Source: Shewanella japonica (GTDB taxonomy: Bacteria > Pseudomonadota > Gammaproteobacteria > Enterobacterales > Shewanellaceae). Taken from it: DNA of 64,000 nucleotides. A program made the translations under genes and the position numbers. Of this stretch, positions 1-7,186 are shown one piece after another (position 1 is the first letter of the stretch; each line of letters starts with the position of its first letter). The stretch spans positions 1,161,001-1,225,000 of the forward strand of contig NZ_CP020472.1 of NCBI RefSeq assembly GCF_002075795.1, written 5' to 3'. Below the pieces are notes generated by a model. That model was not told the DNA's origin. It searched no databases and saw nothing but the letters and a program-made list of their open reading frames with translations.

Positions 1-903
1 CCGCTTTCAATTACCGCAATTGAGCTTGGACATCAAGAGTCACCTTGCCCGACAGTGTTGTTTGTTGGTGGTATTCATGGGGTAGAGCGCATTGGCGCCC
101 AAGTCGTATTGTCATTTTTAGACAGTTTATTGAATCGATTAGCGTGGGATAAGCACTTACAAATCTTGTTAAAGCAAGTGCGGTTAGCTTTTGTACCAGT
201 GGCTAACCCTGTGGGCTTTTTACAAGGCTCACGCAGTAATGGTAATCATGTTGACTTGATGCGTAATGCTCCCATCGATGCTGAAGAAAAAGTTACCTTC
301 CTAGTCGGCGGACACCGCATCAGTAGCAAGTTGCCTTGGTATCGTGGTCAAAATGGCATGGAGGCAGAAACTCAAGTATTAGTCGATTATGTGCGCGAGT
401 TACAGAGCACCAGTACCAGTGTCATCGCGCTAGATGCGCACTCTGGTTTTGGCTTAGCAGATCATATTTGGTTCCCTTATGCTCATACTCGCAAGCCCTT
501 TGAAGGTATGGGCTATATCTACCATTTAAAGCAATTGTTCGACCGTGGTTATCCGCATCATGGGCATTATAAAATTGCACCGCAAAGTCACTATTATCAA
601 ACCCACGGTGACATTTGGGATTATCTAGCCAAGGCCAACCCAAGTGACAGACCGTTCATTCCATTGACGTTAGAAATGGGTTCTTGGGCGTGGGTGAAGA
701 AAAACCCAAAGCAAATTTTTAACTTTTCTGGTTATTTTAATCCGCAGAAACCCCACCGTCACCACAGGATATTGCGCCGTCATGTTGTATTGATGCAATT
801 TTTGATTGAAGCGGCTTTTTCCCAGACCCTCGAAGGAATCAGCGCCGAGCAATATTTAGGTTTACAAACTGATGCACAAAGGCATTGGTCTAAAAAACGT
901 TAA
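1..903 (+). CDS. M14-family zinc carboxypeptidase, 5' end outside window
   Basis: The reading frame is open from base 1, so the true start lies upstream; the GTG at 55 is internal. The visible 300 codons carry the M14 / succinylglutamate desuccinylase-aspartoacylase zinc fold: GGIHGVERIG gives the HxxE zinc ligands (visible residues about 26-29), DAHSGFG supplies the third ligand histidine, and LTLEMGSW near the C-terminus is the likely catalytic glutamate. Such enzymes remove C-terminal residues or acyl groups from peptides or amino acids; the substrate cannot be read from the sequence. The alpha/beta hydrolase gene follows after 59 bp on the same strand and may be co-transcribed. Confidence 0.8.
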   Translation, partial: PLSITAIELGHQESPCPTVLFVGGIHGVERIGAQVVLSFLDSLLNRLAWDKHLQILLKQVRLAFVPVANPVGFLQGSRSNGNHVDLMRNAPIDAEEKVTFLVGGHRISSKLPWYRGQNGMEAETQVLVDYVRELQSTSTSVIALDAHSGFGLADHIWFPYAHTRKPFEGMGYIYHLKQLFDRGYPHHGHYKIAPQSHYYQTHGDIWDYLAKANPSDRPFIPLTLEMGSWAWVKKNPKQIFNFSGYFNPQKPHRHHRILRRHVVLMQFLIEAAFSQTLEGISAEQYLGLQTDAQRHWSKKR

Positions 904-962
904 GCGATATATTAGTGTCACTATAGTTTGTCGGTAGGTTAAATTTCACACTGAGGTAGTCG

Positions 963-1721
963 ATGGCAACGTGGGTTTTACTGCGAGGGTTAATGCGAGA
1001 TAGTCGTCATTGGTATGGCTTTGATACGCAATTACGTCAAGCGGGCATTAATTTGCTGACACCTGATGCCACTGGCAATGGGGAACTTGCTGATAGAAAT
1101 AGTCCGTTAAATATCCGAGATTATTGCGATGATATCTGGCACCAAATAGATAAAGGCTTAGCTAAGAACCCAGAATATAGTCGAGAGTTAGTGGTCGTTG
1201 GCGTGTCGATGGGGGGCATGATCGCATTAGAAATGGCAAGACAACGTCACAAACAAGTACGTCATGCTGTATTGATTAATTCAAGTGCAGCTAACTTATC
1301 TCCTTGGTTTCAGCGCTTTCAGTTAATGCCATTAGTGAATGCTATTTGGCATCGCCATAAAGCAAAAGAGTTAAGTTTTGTAGAATCCTGCGTGCTTAAC
1401 TACACCACAGTCACTAAAGCCCATGATGAAAAAGTCATTAAAGATTGGGGAAACATGCGTAGTCAATTACATACCCGTATACTTAATGGCGCAAGGCAGA
1501 TATATGCAGCTGCTCGTTACCAGTGTTCTTGGTTTGGTCACTGTAAAGTGAGTATTATTGTGGCGAATCAAGATAAGTTAGCTAACCCTAAATGTAGTGA
1601 AGCATTAGCCAAATTTTATCACACTGAATTGTTGCGTGTAGATCACTGCGGCCATGACGCAAGCCTAGATCAGCCTGAACAAATACAACAGCTTATTGAA
1701 ATGGCGTTATCAAGGTCTTGA
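963..1721 (+). CDS. Alpha/beta hydrolase
   Basis: 252-residue single-domain serine hydrolase. The nucleophile elbow is GVSMGG (Ser about residue 80). A late aspartate in NQDKLANP and histidine in DHCGHDAS complete a plausible triad. No signal peptide, so probably cytosolic. A GAGGT ribosome site lies 5 bp before the ATG. It follows the M14 peptidase by 59 bp, suggesting a two-gene unit. The family covers esterases, lipases and C-C hydrolases, and the substrate is not evident. Confidence 0.8.
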   Translation: MATWVLLRGLMRDSRHWYGFDTQLRQAGINLLTPDATGNGELADRNSPLNIRDYCDDIWHQIDKGLAKNPEYSRELVVVGVSMGGMIALEMARQRHKQVRHAVLINSSAANLSPWFQRFQLMPLVNAIWHRHKAKELSFVESCVLNYTTVTKAHDEKVIKDWGNMRSQLHTRILNGARQIYAAARYQCSWFGHCKVSIIVANQDKLANPKCSEALAKFYHTELLRVDHCGHDASLDQPEQIQQLIEMALSRS

Positions 1722-1860
1722 TTTATGCTTTAGCGTTAATTGAGTCAACCTTGCTTGAGGTCACTGCTTTTGCTTATTACTGATTGCTGTGTGCTAGATA
1801 ACGTTAAATTAATCAAAACACAGTATAATCAAAGCTAGGTTATGTTGATTGGAAGATGAT

Positions 1861-2235
1861 GTGCTGACAAAAATACTAGTCACGTTATTAGTTATAGCGG
1901 GGGCTTTTGCCTATATTCGCAGTGGTCGAGGCACTAAAGTGAGCAACAATGATAAGTTGCTGGCAGGTGAAAATTCACCTTTTTTCAGCCGTGTTGTTAT
2001 TTACGCCATGATTGCGGTATCCATGTTGGCCTCTGCTGGATATTGGGGCTGGACCTGGTATGACGATAACACTATCGTTGAAGTCACGATTTCCTCTCCA
2101 GTTGAAGCCATGTCTGCTAGCTATCAAGTTCGCAAAAAAGACATTGAAGCCCAGCGCATCACCACAGTCGATGGTATTCAAATTCGATTATCAAACCAAG
2201 AACGGTTAACGGTAAAAGCAACAGAGAGTCAGTAA
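1861..2235 (+). CDS. Small bitopic or two-TM membrane protein, unknown function
   Basis: About 124 residues. The frame opens with a TTG at 1849, but GGAAG at 1851-1855 sits 5 bp before the GTG at 1861, which I take as the start. There is an N-terminal hydrophobic helix (about residues 2-18), a second one around residues 40-62 (VVIYAMIAVSML), and then a soluble tail of about 55 residues containing VEVTISSPVEAMSASYQVRKKDI. I do not recognise the family. Bases 1929-2003 recur as a degenerate copy at 3383-3457. Confidence 0.6.
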   Translation: MLTKILVTLLVIAGAFAYIRSGRGTKVSNNDKLLAGENSPFFSRVVIYAMIAVSMLASAGYWGWTWYDDNTIVEVTISSPVEAMSASYQVRKKDIEAQRITTVDGIQIRLSNQERLTVKATESQ

Positions 2236-2246
2236 TAGCCGGTAAA

Positions 2247-2648
2247 CTATTGGTCTAAAAACTTATGCTGTAACGCAGCTGTTGGTACCATACACGCCTG
2301 TTTTTTACCAAATAGACAGTATCGATTTTTGGCAACTAAACGATAGGCGTAATCCCGAATTCTCTTGGGTAACACGCTAAACCCCCTACATAAATACCAA
2401 AATCCAGATATATCTTTTGTTATCTCTAACGCTGCATCACTGCGTAAAAAAAACTTATCACCTTTGATTAGAATAAATGAATCATTACTGACTCCCTCCA
2501 ACTGATGTTTGGCGATTAGCGATTGTGCTGTTTGGCTTTGCATCGGGGTGAACAAAAACACATCTTTATGGTCACGTTGAATGATAAAGCTAACCGCACC
2601 ATTGCAAAGATTGCACACGCCATCGAAGATAATAATATGCTTTGGGAT
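2247..2648 (-). CDS. DCC-family (DUF393) thiol-disulfide oxidoreductase, non-standard start
   Basis: The frame reads VIPKHIIIFDGVCNLCNGAVSF, the hallmark N-terminus of DCC proteins (the D-G-V-C-N-L-C motif holds the redox CxxC). The only standard start is a GTG inside the motif at 2618, which would delete the conserved IIIFDG. An in-frame TAG sits at 2652-2654, so at most 11 more codons exist upstream and none is ATG, GTG or TTG. AAGGA lies 7 bp before an ATC codon at 2648, so the gene may start at ATC or ATT, or its ATG has mutated. The remainder (FTPMQSQTAQ, RSDAALEI) is intact. Probably a functional or recently damaged small redox protein. Confidence 0.6.
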   Translation of the reverse strand: MPKHIIIFDGVCNLCNGAVSFIIQRDHKDVFLFTPMQSQTAQSLIAKHQLEGVSNDSFILIKGDKFFLRSDAALEITKDISGFWYLCRGFSVLPKRIRDYAYRLVAKNRYCLFGKKQACMVPTAALQHKFLDQ

Positions 2649-2839
2649 AACCTATTCCTTATGGAGTTAGAGATGGTGATTAAGAAAGGAGGAGTTTGTT
2701 AATGCTCAAATATTATCATATCCGGGCTTTTAGATTTTATTGGTTTAGATAAATGGAAACTTGTTAGTATTCCCCCAATTAAAGCACCAGCCGACAAAGT
2801 GTTGAGGCTTTTAATTTGCGTTGAACTGGGGAGTTGGAT

Positions 2840-2974
2840 TTAAGCTTTTTCAGCTATAACTTCTATTTGAGATAAGCCTTTAACTAAAATATGGGTTTGA
2901 TAATAATACTTATCGGTTCTTTTCCCTTTAGAGTAAAACTCTATTTTTTGCCTTTTAGCTTGGCCTTTTATCAT
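2840..2974 (-). CDS. Possible 44-residue basic peptide, unknown
   Basis: ATG to TAA open frame reading MIKGQAKRQKIEFYSKGKR, then KYYYQTHILVKGLSQIEV and an alanine-lysine tail. The composition looks protein-like (amphipathic, Lys/Tyr-rich), but no clear ribosome site precedes it. I do not recognise it. It may be a remnant of a longer gene in this decayed stretch. Confidence 0.25.
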   Translation of the reverse strand: MIKGQAKRQKIEFYSKGKRTDKYYYQTHILVKGLSQIEVIAEKA

Positions 2975-3069
2975 GATTTATTTCGTTAATTCAATCTCTT
3001 AACTTTATTGTTGATTTAATTTAAATCAGATTATTAGCTAATAATCATTCTTTTCCAATCCACAAAAAT

Positions 3070-3345
3070 CTCGTAAATGTCTTCAGCAAAGGGGGTATTT
3101 ATATTTGTGGATCAATACCTAACACTTTCTTGGTATTTCAATCGGGACGTTTATCTTACTGACACTTTGGCTTTCTAATGTGAATTTAACCGTAATAGTA
3201 AATAAGCTGCCAACCCCTAATCCTTCTGAGACTGAGCTAATTCACACCTTTGTCTGTTTAATACTGTTATACCAGTGCGAAATTATGAGGTGATAAGTTG
3301 CCATAAAGCAGTCTCGTGAGGCAGAGTCTTGTTCTCGTTCGCTAA
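3070..3345 (-). pseudogene. Decayed fragment of a LysR-type regulator gene
   Basis: The stretch aligns by eye to the C-terminal part of the intact LysR gene at 5142-6032. TTTCAATCGGGAC is shared with about 5238-5250. CTTGGTATTTC matches CTTGGCATTTC, GATCAATACCTAACAC matches GAAGTAATACCCAAAAC, and AGGCAGAGTCTTGTTCTC matches AGCCTGAGCCTTGCTCTC near 5425-5445. Order and strand are the same, but many substitutions and small indels destroy the frame. It is therefore a dead paralogue or old duplicate about 2 kb from its relative. Confidence 0.65.
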
Positions 3346-3382
3346 ATTTTTACGCTGATTTGCATTGCTAAAAGGCGAGACT

Positions 3383-3457
3383 AGGCATTAAAGTGAGCAA
3401 CATTGATAAGTTGCTGATAGGTGAAAATTCACCTTTTTTTAGCCGTGTTGTTAGTTA
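3383..3457 (+). repeat. 75-bp degenerate duplicate of 1929-2003
   Basis: The two copies differ at about 7 of 75 positions, judged by eye, with no gaps. They share AAAGTGAGCAAC, GATAAGTTGCTG, AGGTGAAAATTCACCTTTTTT and AGCCGTGTTGTTA. The source copy is inside the membrane-protein gene at 1861; this copy is noncoding and lies just after the LysR remnant and about 90 bp before the hydrolase gene. Confidence 0.85.
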
Positions 3458-3549
3458 ACCTTGTACAGCTCATTTTTTCTGAAATTGTATGAAAATGATG
3501 TAAAAATAGCATTCCCCTACTTATAAACCATATAAAGGAAGCGTTTAAA

Positions 3550-4542
3550 ATGATGAAGTACCTTCTTACTATGCTGTTTGCTTTTTCTGTGTCTTTACAG
3601 GCATATGCCGCCACTCAAGTTACATATAACAAAGAGCTTGATGGGTTCGAGTATCCATTTCAAGTCAATACTTTTGATTTCAACTCTCAGAATCAAGATT
3701 TACAAATGCGCTATATGGATACAGGTAATAAGAGTGCAAAGAAAGTTGCTGTGTTATTACATGGCAAAAACTTTTCTGGTTATTACTGGGAAAAAGTAGC
3801 TAAAGATCTATTAGAGAAGGGCTATAGAGTCGTGATACCAGACCAAATTGGATTTGGTAAATCAACTAAACCAGCGTTTTATCAGTATAGTTTTGGTCAG
3901 CTTGCCTTAAATACGAAGTTAATATTGGATCATTTAGGGGTTGAAGAAATAACGCTTGTAGGCCATTCCATGGGAGGGATGTTGGCGACAACGTTTGCCG
4001 TTAATTACCCTACATTGGTGAAAAAGCTTATCTTGATAAACCCAATTGGTTTAGAGGATTATGGTCAGTATGCGCAATTTAAAGACGTAAACTTTTTTTA
4101 TAAAAGAGAACTCGCAAAGACGTTAGACAAGGCTAGAAACTACCAGAAAAAAAATTATTATGATGGTAAGTGGTCTAGTGAATACGAACAACTTTTAGTG
4201 CCTTTAAAAGGAATGCTAGCTGGGGCAGATTGGGAAGCGGTTGCTTGGAATAACGCATTAACTTACGGGCCGATTTTTTCAGAAAATATTGTGGATAGGC
4301 TTTCACAAGTGACCAGTCAAACATTTTTGATTATTGGTACTAGAGATACCACAGGCCCTGGTAGAGGTTGGCTTAAAGATGGGGTAACAAAGACGTTGGG
4401 TGATTATAAAACGCTGGGTAAACAGGCTAACAGCCTAGTTAAAGGTTCAGTATTGTTTGAGCTTGAAGGGTTAGGTCATATGCCGCAATATGAAGATTAT
4501 GATGTTTTTATAAAAGCTTTTAATAAAGCACTTGAGCACTAG
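3550..4542 (+). CDS. Exported alpha/beta hydrolase
   Basis: 330 residues with a signal peptide ending AYA-A (about residues 1-20), so periplasmic or secreted. Oxyanion region LLHGKNFSGYYW. Nucleophile elbow GHSMGG (Ser about residue 140). A late aspartate in GTRDTTGP and histidine in LGHMPQYE complete the triad. AAGGAAG lies 8 bp upstream of the ATG-ATG start. The fold resembles proline iminopeptidase or epoxide-hydrolase-type enzymes, and the substrate is unknown. The gene stands alone after a decayed region. Confidence 0.8.
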   Translation: MMKYLLTMLFAFSVSLQAYAATQVTYNKELDGFEYPFQVNTFDFNSQNQDLQMRYMDTGNKSAKKVAVLLHGKNFSGYYWEKVAKDLLEKGYRVVIPDQIGFGKSTKPAFYQYSFGQLALNTKLILDHLGVEEITLVGHSMGGMLATTFAVNYPTLVKKLILINPIGLEDYGQYAQFKDVNFFYKRELAKTLDKARNYQKKNYYDGKWSSEYEQLLVPLKGMLAGADWEAVAWNNALTYGPIFSENIVDRLSQVTSQTFLIIGTRDTTGPGRGWLKDGVTKTLGDYKTLGKQANSLVKGSVLFELEGLGHMPQYEDYDVFIKAFNKALEH

Positions 4543-4733
4543 TCTTTAATCTAACAAGGTGAAATAGCTTATGGGCAATAAATAACGTCATACCTATTTC
4601 ATCTTGCATAAGATTAACGGTTTTTACACTAAGGCGTTTTCATTTTAAATGAGTTTGTAGCGTGTATTAAAACATGGATGTAGCTCATACAGCGACAAAT
4701 TAAGCATAGTAGTCAGTTAAAGGGAGTTTAACG

Positions 4734-5020
4734 ATGGCACTTTTTCTATTTCAATTGGGGCAATAATATTCTTAGTATCATTAATTTGGATGATGTTATA
4801 TACCCAATTATCTTCGAGTGATAATGCATTATTTGTGGCTATGGTGGGAATGCTACCGATTATATTCGGTTTATTTATTGTGATTCCAAGTACCTTATAC
4901 CGCACCATTTTTGTATTAATAAATAAACCTAAGCAATCATTGATAGAGAATCATTTTAACGATGGCTTAGCAATGACACTGCTGTTTGGGGCTGCCTTAG
5001 TGGATATTATTTTTCGATAA
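4734..5020 (+). pseudogene. Small membrane protein with a frameshift in a T-run
   Basis: AAAGGGAG followed by ATG at 4734 is a good initiation signal, but that frame ends after 10 codons (MALFLFQLGQ). Adding one T to the T5 run at 4741-4745 would join MALF to SISIGAIIFLVSLIW and the rest of the open frame, which runs to 5020 and has only a poorly placed ATG at 4790. The restored product would have about 95 residues and three hydrophobic helices. It is either an authentic frameshift, phase variation or a sequencing error. Family not recognised. Confidence 0.55.
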
Positions 5021-5141
5021 CTTACTGAAAATAGCAGTTCTATTCTTGACTTTCTACCGCTATCACCATTCGCCTAAAACCATACTTTTCAGCCTATTTC
5101 ATAGAGGGGAAAGCCTTATATCAATGACTCTATTTTTGTTG

Positions 5142-6032
5142 TTACTTGCCCCAATTGACGCAATATTCAATAAAACGTTTGAGTGGCGGGCTCTGATATT
5201 TGTCTTTGTGAAGTAATACCCAAAACTCTCTTGGCATTTCAATCGGGACATTCACCTTGCTGACGCGTTGGCTTTTTAATGCATGCTGGGCTGCGATATT
5301 CGATAAGCAGCCAAACCCAAGTCCTGCAGCCACGGAATTGATCAGTGCCTCTGTGGTATTAAGTTCAATACTTTGATGCCATTGTTTAATGTGTGGGGCT
5401 AAGTTTTGAATAAAACTGTCCCTAGAGCCTGAGCCTTGCTCTCTGAGTACCCACTCACTGTTTTCAAGTTCTGATAATGCAACATGTTCTTTTGCTGCTA
5501 ATGGGTGCGATGGAGCACAAATAATACACATGGCATCGCCACTAAAAGGCACCGCAATGATATCAGGGTGATGTGGCTTACCTTCGATAAGACCAATATC
5601 GAGTTCATATTCAATGAGTTTTTGGCAAATATGTGCAGAGTTTGAGACAAATAAACTTTGGGTTTGCTGGGGGGTTATTTGCTTAAATTCGCTTAATATA
5701 CTCGGCGATAAATGATTACCTATGGTATCACTACTTCCGACCCGTAAAACGCCTGATAAGCCTTGGTCTTGGTCAAACACATGATTGATGTGTTGTAGGC
5801 GGTTAATTAACTCATCGGCCAAGGGGAGTAATTTTTTGCCTTCTTGATTCAAGATTAAGCGATTATTTACTCGGTCAAATAATGGGTGGCCGAGTTGTTT
5901 TTCTAGTTCAGCTAACGACAAACTGACAGCCGCTTTTGAGACAAATAATGTTTCAGCAGCAGCGGTGAGCGTTTTGTGCTGAGTAATCGCATTGAAAACA
6001 TTGAGCTGTTTAAACGAGATATGTGCTGACAT
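5142..6032 (-). CDS. LysR-type transcriptional regulator
   Basis: 296 residues. The N-terminal winged helix-turn-helix is FKQLNVFNAITQHKTLTAAA to LAELEKQLGHPLFDR (residues 7-55), followed by the periplasmic-binding-protein-like effector domain (about 90-295, GVLRVGSSDTIGNHL and VAAGLGFGCL). It is divergent from the TDT transporter gene across 191 bp that contain a T-N11-A dyad, the classical layout of a LysR regulator and its target. The effector is not deducible. A decayed relative lies at about 3070-3345. Confidence 0.9.
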   Translation of the reverse strand: MSAHISFKQLNVFNAITQHKTLTAAAETLFVSKAAVSLSLAELEKQLGHPLFDRVNNRLILNQEGKKLLPLADELINRLQHINHVFDQDQGLSGVLRVGSSDTIGNHLSPSILSEFKQITPQQTQSLFVSNSAHICQKLIEYELDIGLIEGKPHHPDIIAVPFSGDAMCIICAPSHPLAAKEHVALSELENSEWVLREQGSGSRDSFIQNLAPHIKQWHQSIELNTTEALINSVAAGLGFGCLSNIAAQHALKSQRVSKVNVPIEMPREFWVLLHKDKYQSPPLKRFIEYCVNWGK

Positions 6033-6083
6033 AACGTGAGCCTTAGTGGTTTATAAACCTTATTATAAACGGTTACCCTAATT

Positions 6084-6100
6084 GTTAAGTAAATCTTAAC
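6084..6100. promoter_or_regulatory. LysR-type operator dyad (T-N11-A)
   Basis: Perfect inverted repeat GTTAAG-TAAAT-CTTAAC in the divergent promoter region. The inner T at 6086 and A at 6098 fit T-N11-A. It is the best candidate binding site for the regulator encoded at 5142-6032, controlling itself and the transporter. Confidence 0.5.
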
Positions 6101-6223
6101 CTAGGTTTTAAAATGTTAGATATAAATAAACGTTTAGCAAGCGTAAGATCAACTTAATTGAAAAAGACAGCTCGTTTGCTCCAATGGTTTTTGAGCAAGT
6201 AGCTCAACGACATTGAGGTGATT

Positions 6224-7186
6224 ATGTTACAAACCGCCAAAGTTAAATTGCTTGCAGCACCAACACCTATGGCTGGTCTTGCACTTGGCATTGCGAGTTT
6301 AGGTTGGTGCTGGGAAAATTTTGCAGACATTCAAGGATATGGTCAGTTACTTGGTGCCTTGCTAGCCAGTGTGTTGCTGCTGGTGTTGACCGTAAAATAT
6401 TTAATTCATTCTGACACCCTTAAAGCTGATTTAGCTCATCCTGTGGTCGGCAGCGTTGTGCCAACTTTTGCGATGGCCTTGATGGTCGTATCAAATGCGT
6501 TGGGGCATTACTCACTGATTTTAGGTGATAGTTTATGGCTTGTGGGTCTTGGGTTACATGTCGTCTTTTTAGTCACCTTTATCTATCATCGCGCAAAGGA
6601 TTTTGAGCTCCACCACATGGTACCAAGTTGGTTTGTGCCACCCGTTGGAATTATCGTTGCTGACGTATCGTTTTCAGGTACAGGGGCGCTTAGTTTATTG
6701 GCAAATTCGGCATTAATATTTGGTATGTTGGCTTATGCAGTAATGCTGCCGATGATGATTTATCGCTTAATGTTCACCCATGAAGTCCCAGATGCCGCGA
6801 AACCAACAATTGCCATTTTGGCCGCGCCTGCCAGTTTGTCGTTAGCGGGATATTTAACGGTAACAGCGTCACCATCACCACTTATTGTTGCTTTACTATT
6901 TGGTATTGGCGTGTTGATGACAGCGATTATTTACTTAGCTTTTTTCAAATTACTGCAGCTCCCATTTAGCCCAGGTTATGCGGCTTTTACCTTCCCGATG
7001 GTGATTGGTGCGACAGCGTTATTTAAGATGATTGAATGGATGCAAAGCATTGGCATGGCCAGTCAATATATTCAGCAAGTACAGTTACTGGCAACGATTG
7101 AGCTAACCATTGCTACGCTAGCGGTGAGTTATGTGGCAATCAGATATGCGTACTTTTTTAACAGCCAGCGTCATTTAACGGTTTAA
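6224..7186 (+). CDS. TDT-family (TehA/SLAC1-like) membrane transporter
   Basis: About 320 residues with ten predicted hydrophobic helices, opening KLLAAPTPMAGLALGIASLGW, typical of tellurite-resistance/dicarboxylate (TDT) transporters. GAGG at 6215-6218 sits 5 bp before the ATG at 6224; the frame also has a GTG at 6218. The family exports or channels small anions (C4-dicarboxylates, sulfite, chloride); the substrate here is unknown. It is divergent from, and probably controlled by, the LysR gene. Its stop overlaps the convergent acylase stop by 3 bp. Confidence 0.85.
   Translation: MLQTAKVKLLAAPTPMAGLALGIASLGWCWENFADIQGYGQLLGALLASVLLLVLTVKYLIHSDTLKADLAHPVVGSVVPTFAMALMVVSNALGHYSLILGDSLWLVGLGLHVVFLVTFIYHRAKDFELHHMVPSWFVPPVGIIVADVSFSGTGALSLLANSALIFGMLAYAVMLPMMIYRLMFTHEVPDAAKPTIAILAAPASLSLAGYLTVTASPSPLIVALLFGIGVLMTAIIYLAFFKLLQLPFSPGYAAFTFPMVIGATALFKMIEWMQSIGMASQYIQQVQLLATIELTIATLAVSYVAIRYAYFFNSQRHLTV

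Larger units (their letters stand above)
2649..3549. other. Gene-poor degenerate region
   Basis: 900 bp with no intact recognised gene, more AT-rich than its surroundings. It contains a 44-codon open frame on the minus strand (2840-2974), a decayed LysR fragment (about 3070-3345) and a 75-bp duplicate of upstream coding sequence (3383-3457), ending in the leader of the hydrolase at 3550. It looks like a decaying insertion or recombination scar. Confidence 0.6.

Noticed and set aside
2700..2840. Possible integron attC-like site in the gene-poor region
   Set aside because: GTTGAAC and GTTGG words occur, but I could not form paired R/L boxes or a proper stem, and no integrase or cassette is visible.
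3429..3614. 61-codon minus-strand frame over the leader of the exported hydrolase
   Set aside because: Overlaps the signal peptide coding region and the duplicated fragment; no ribosome site and no protein-like features.
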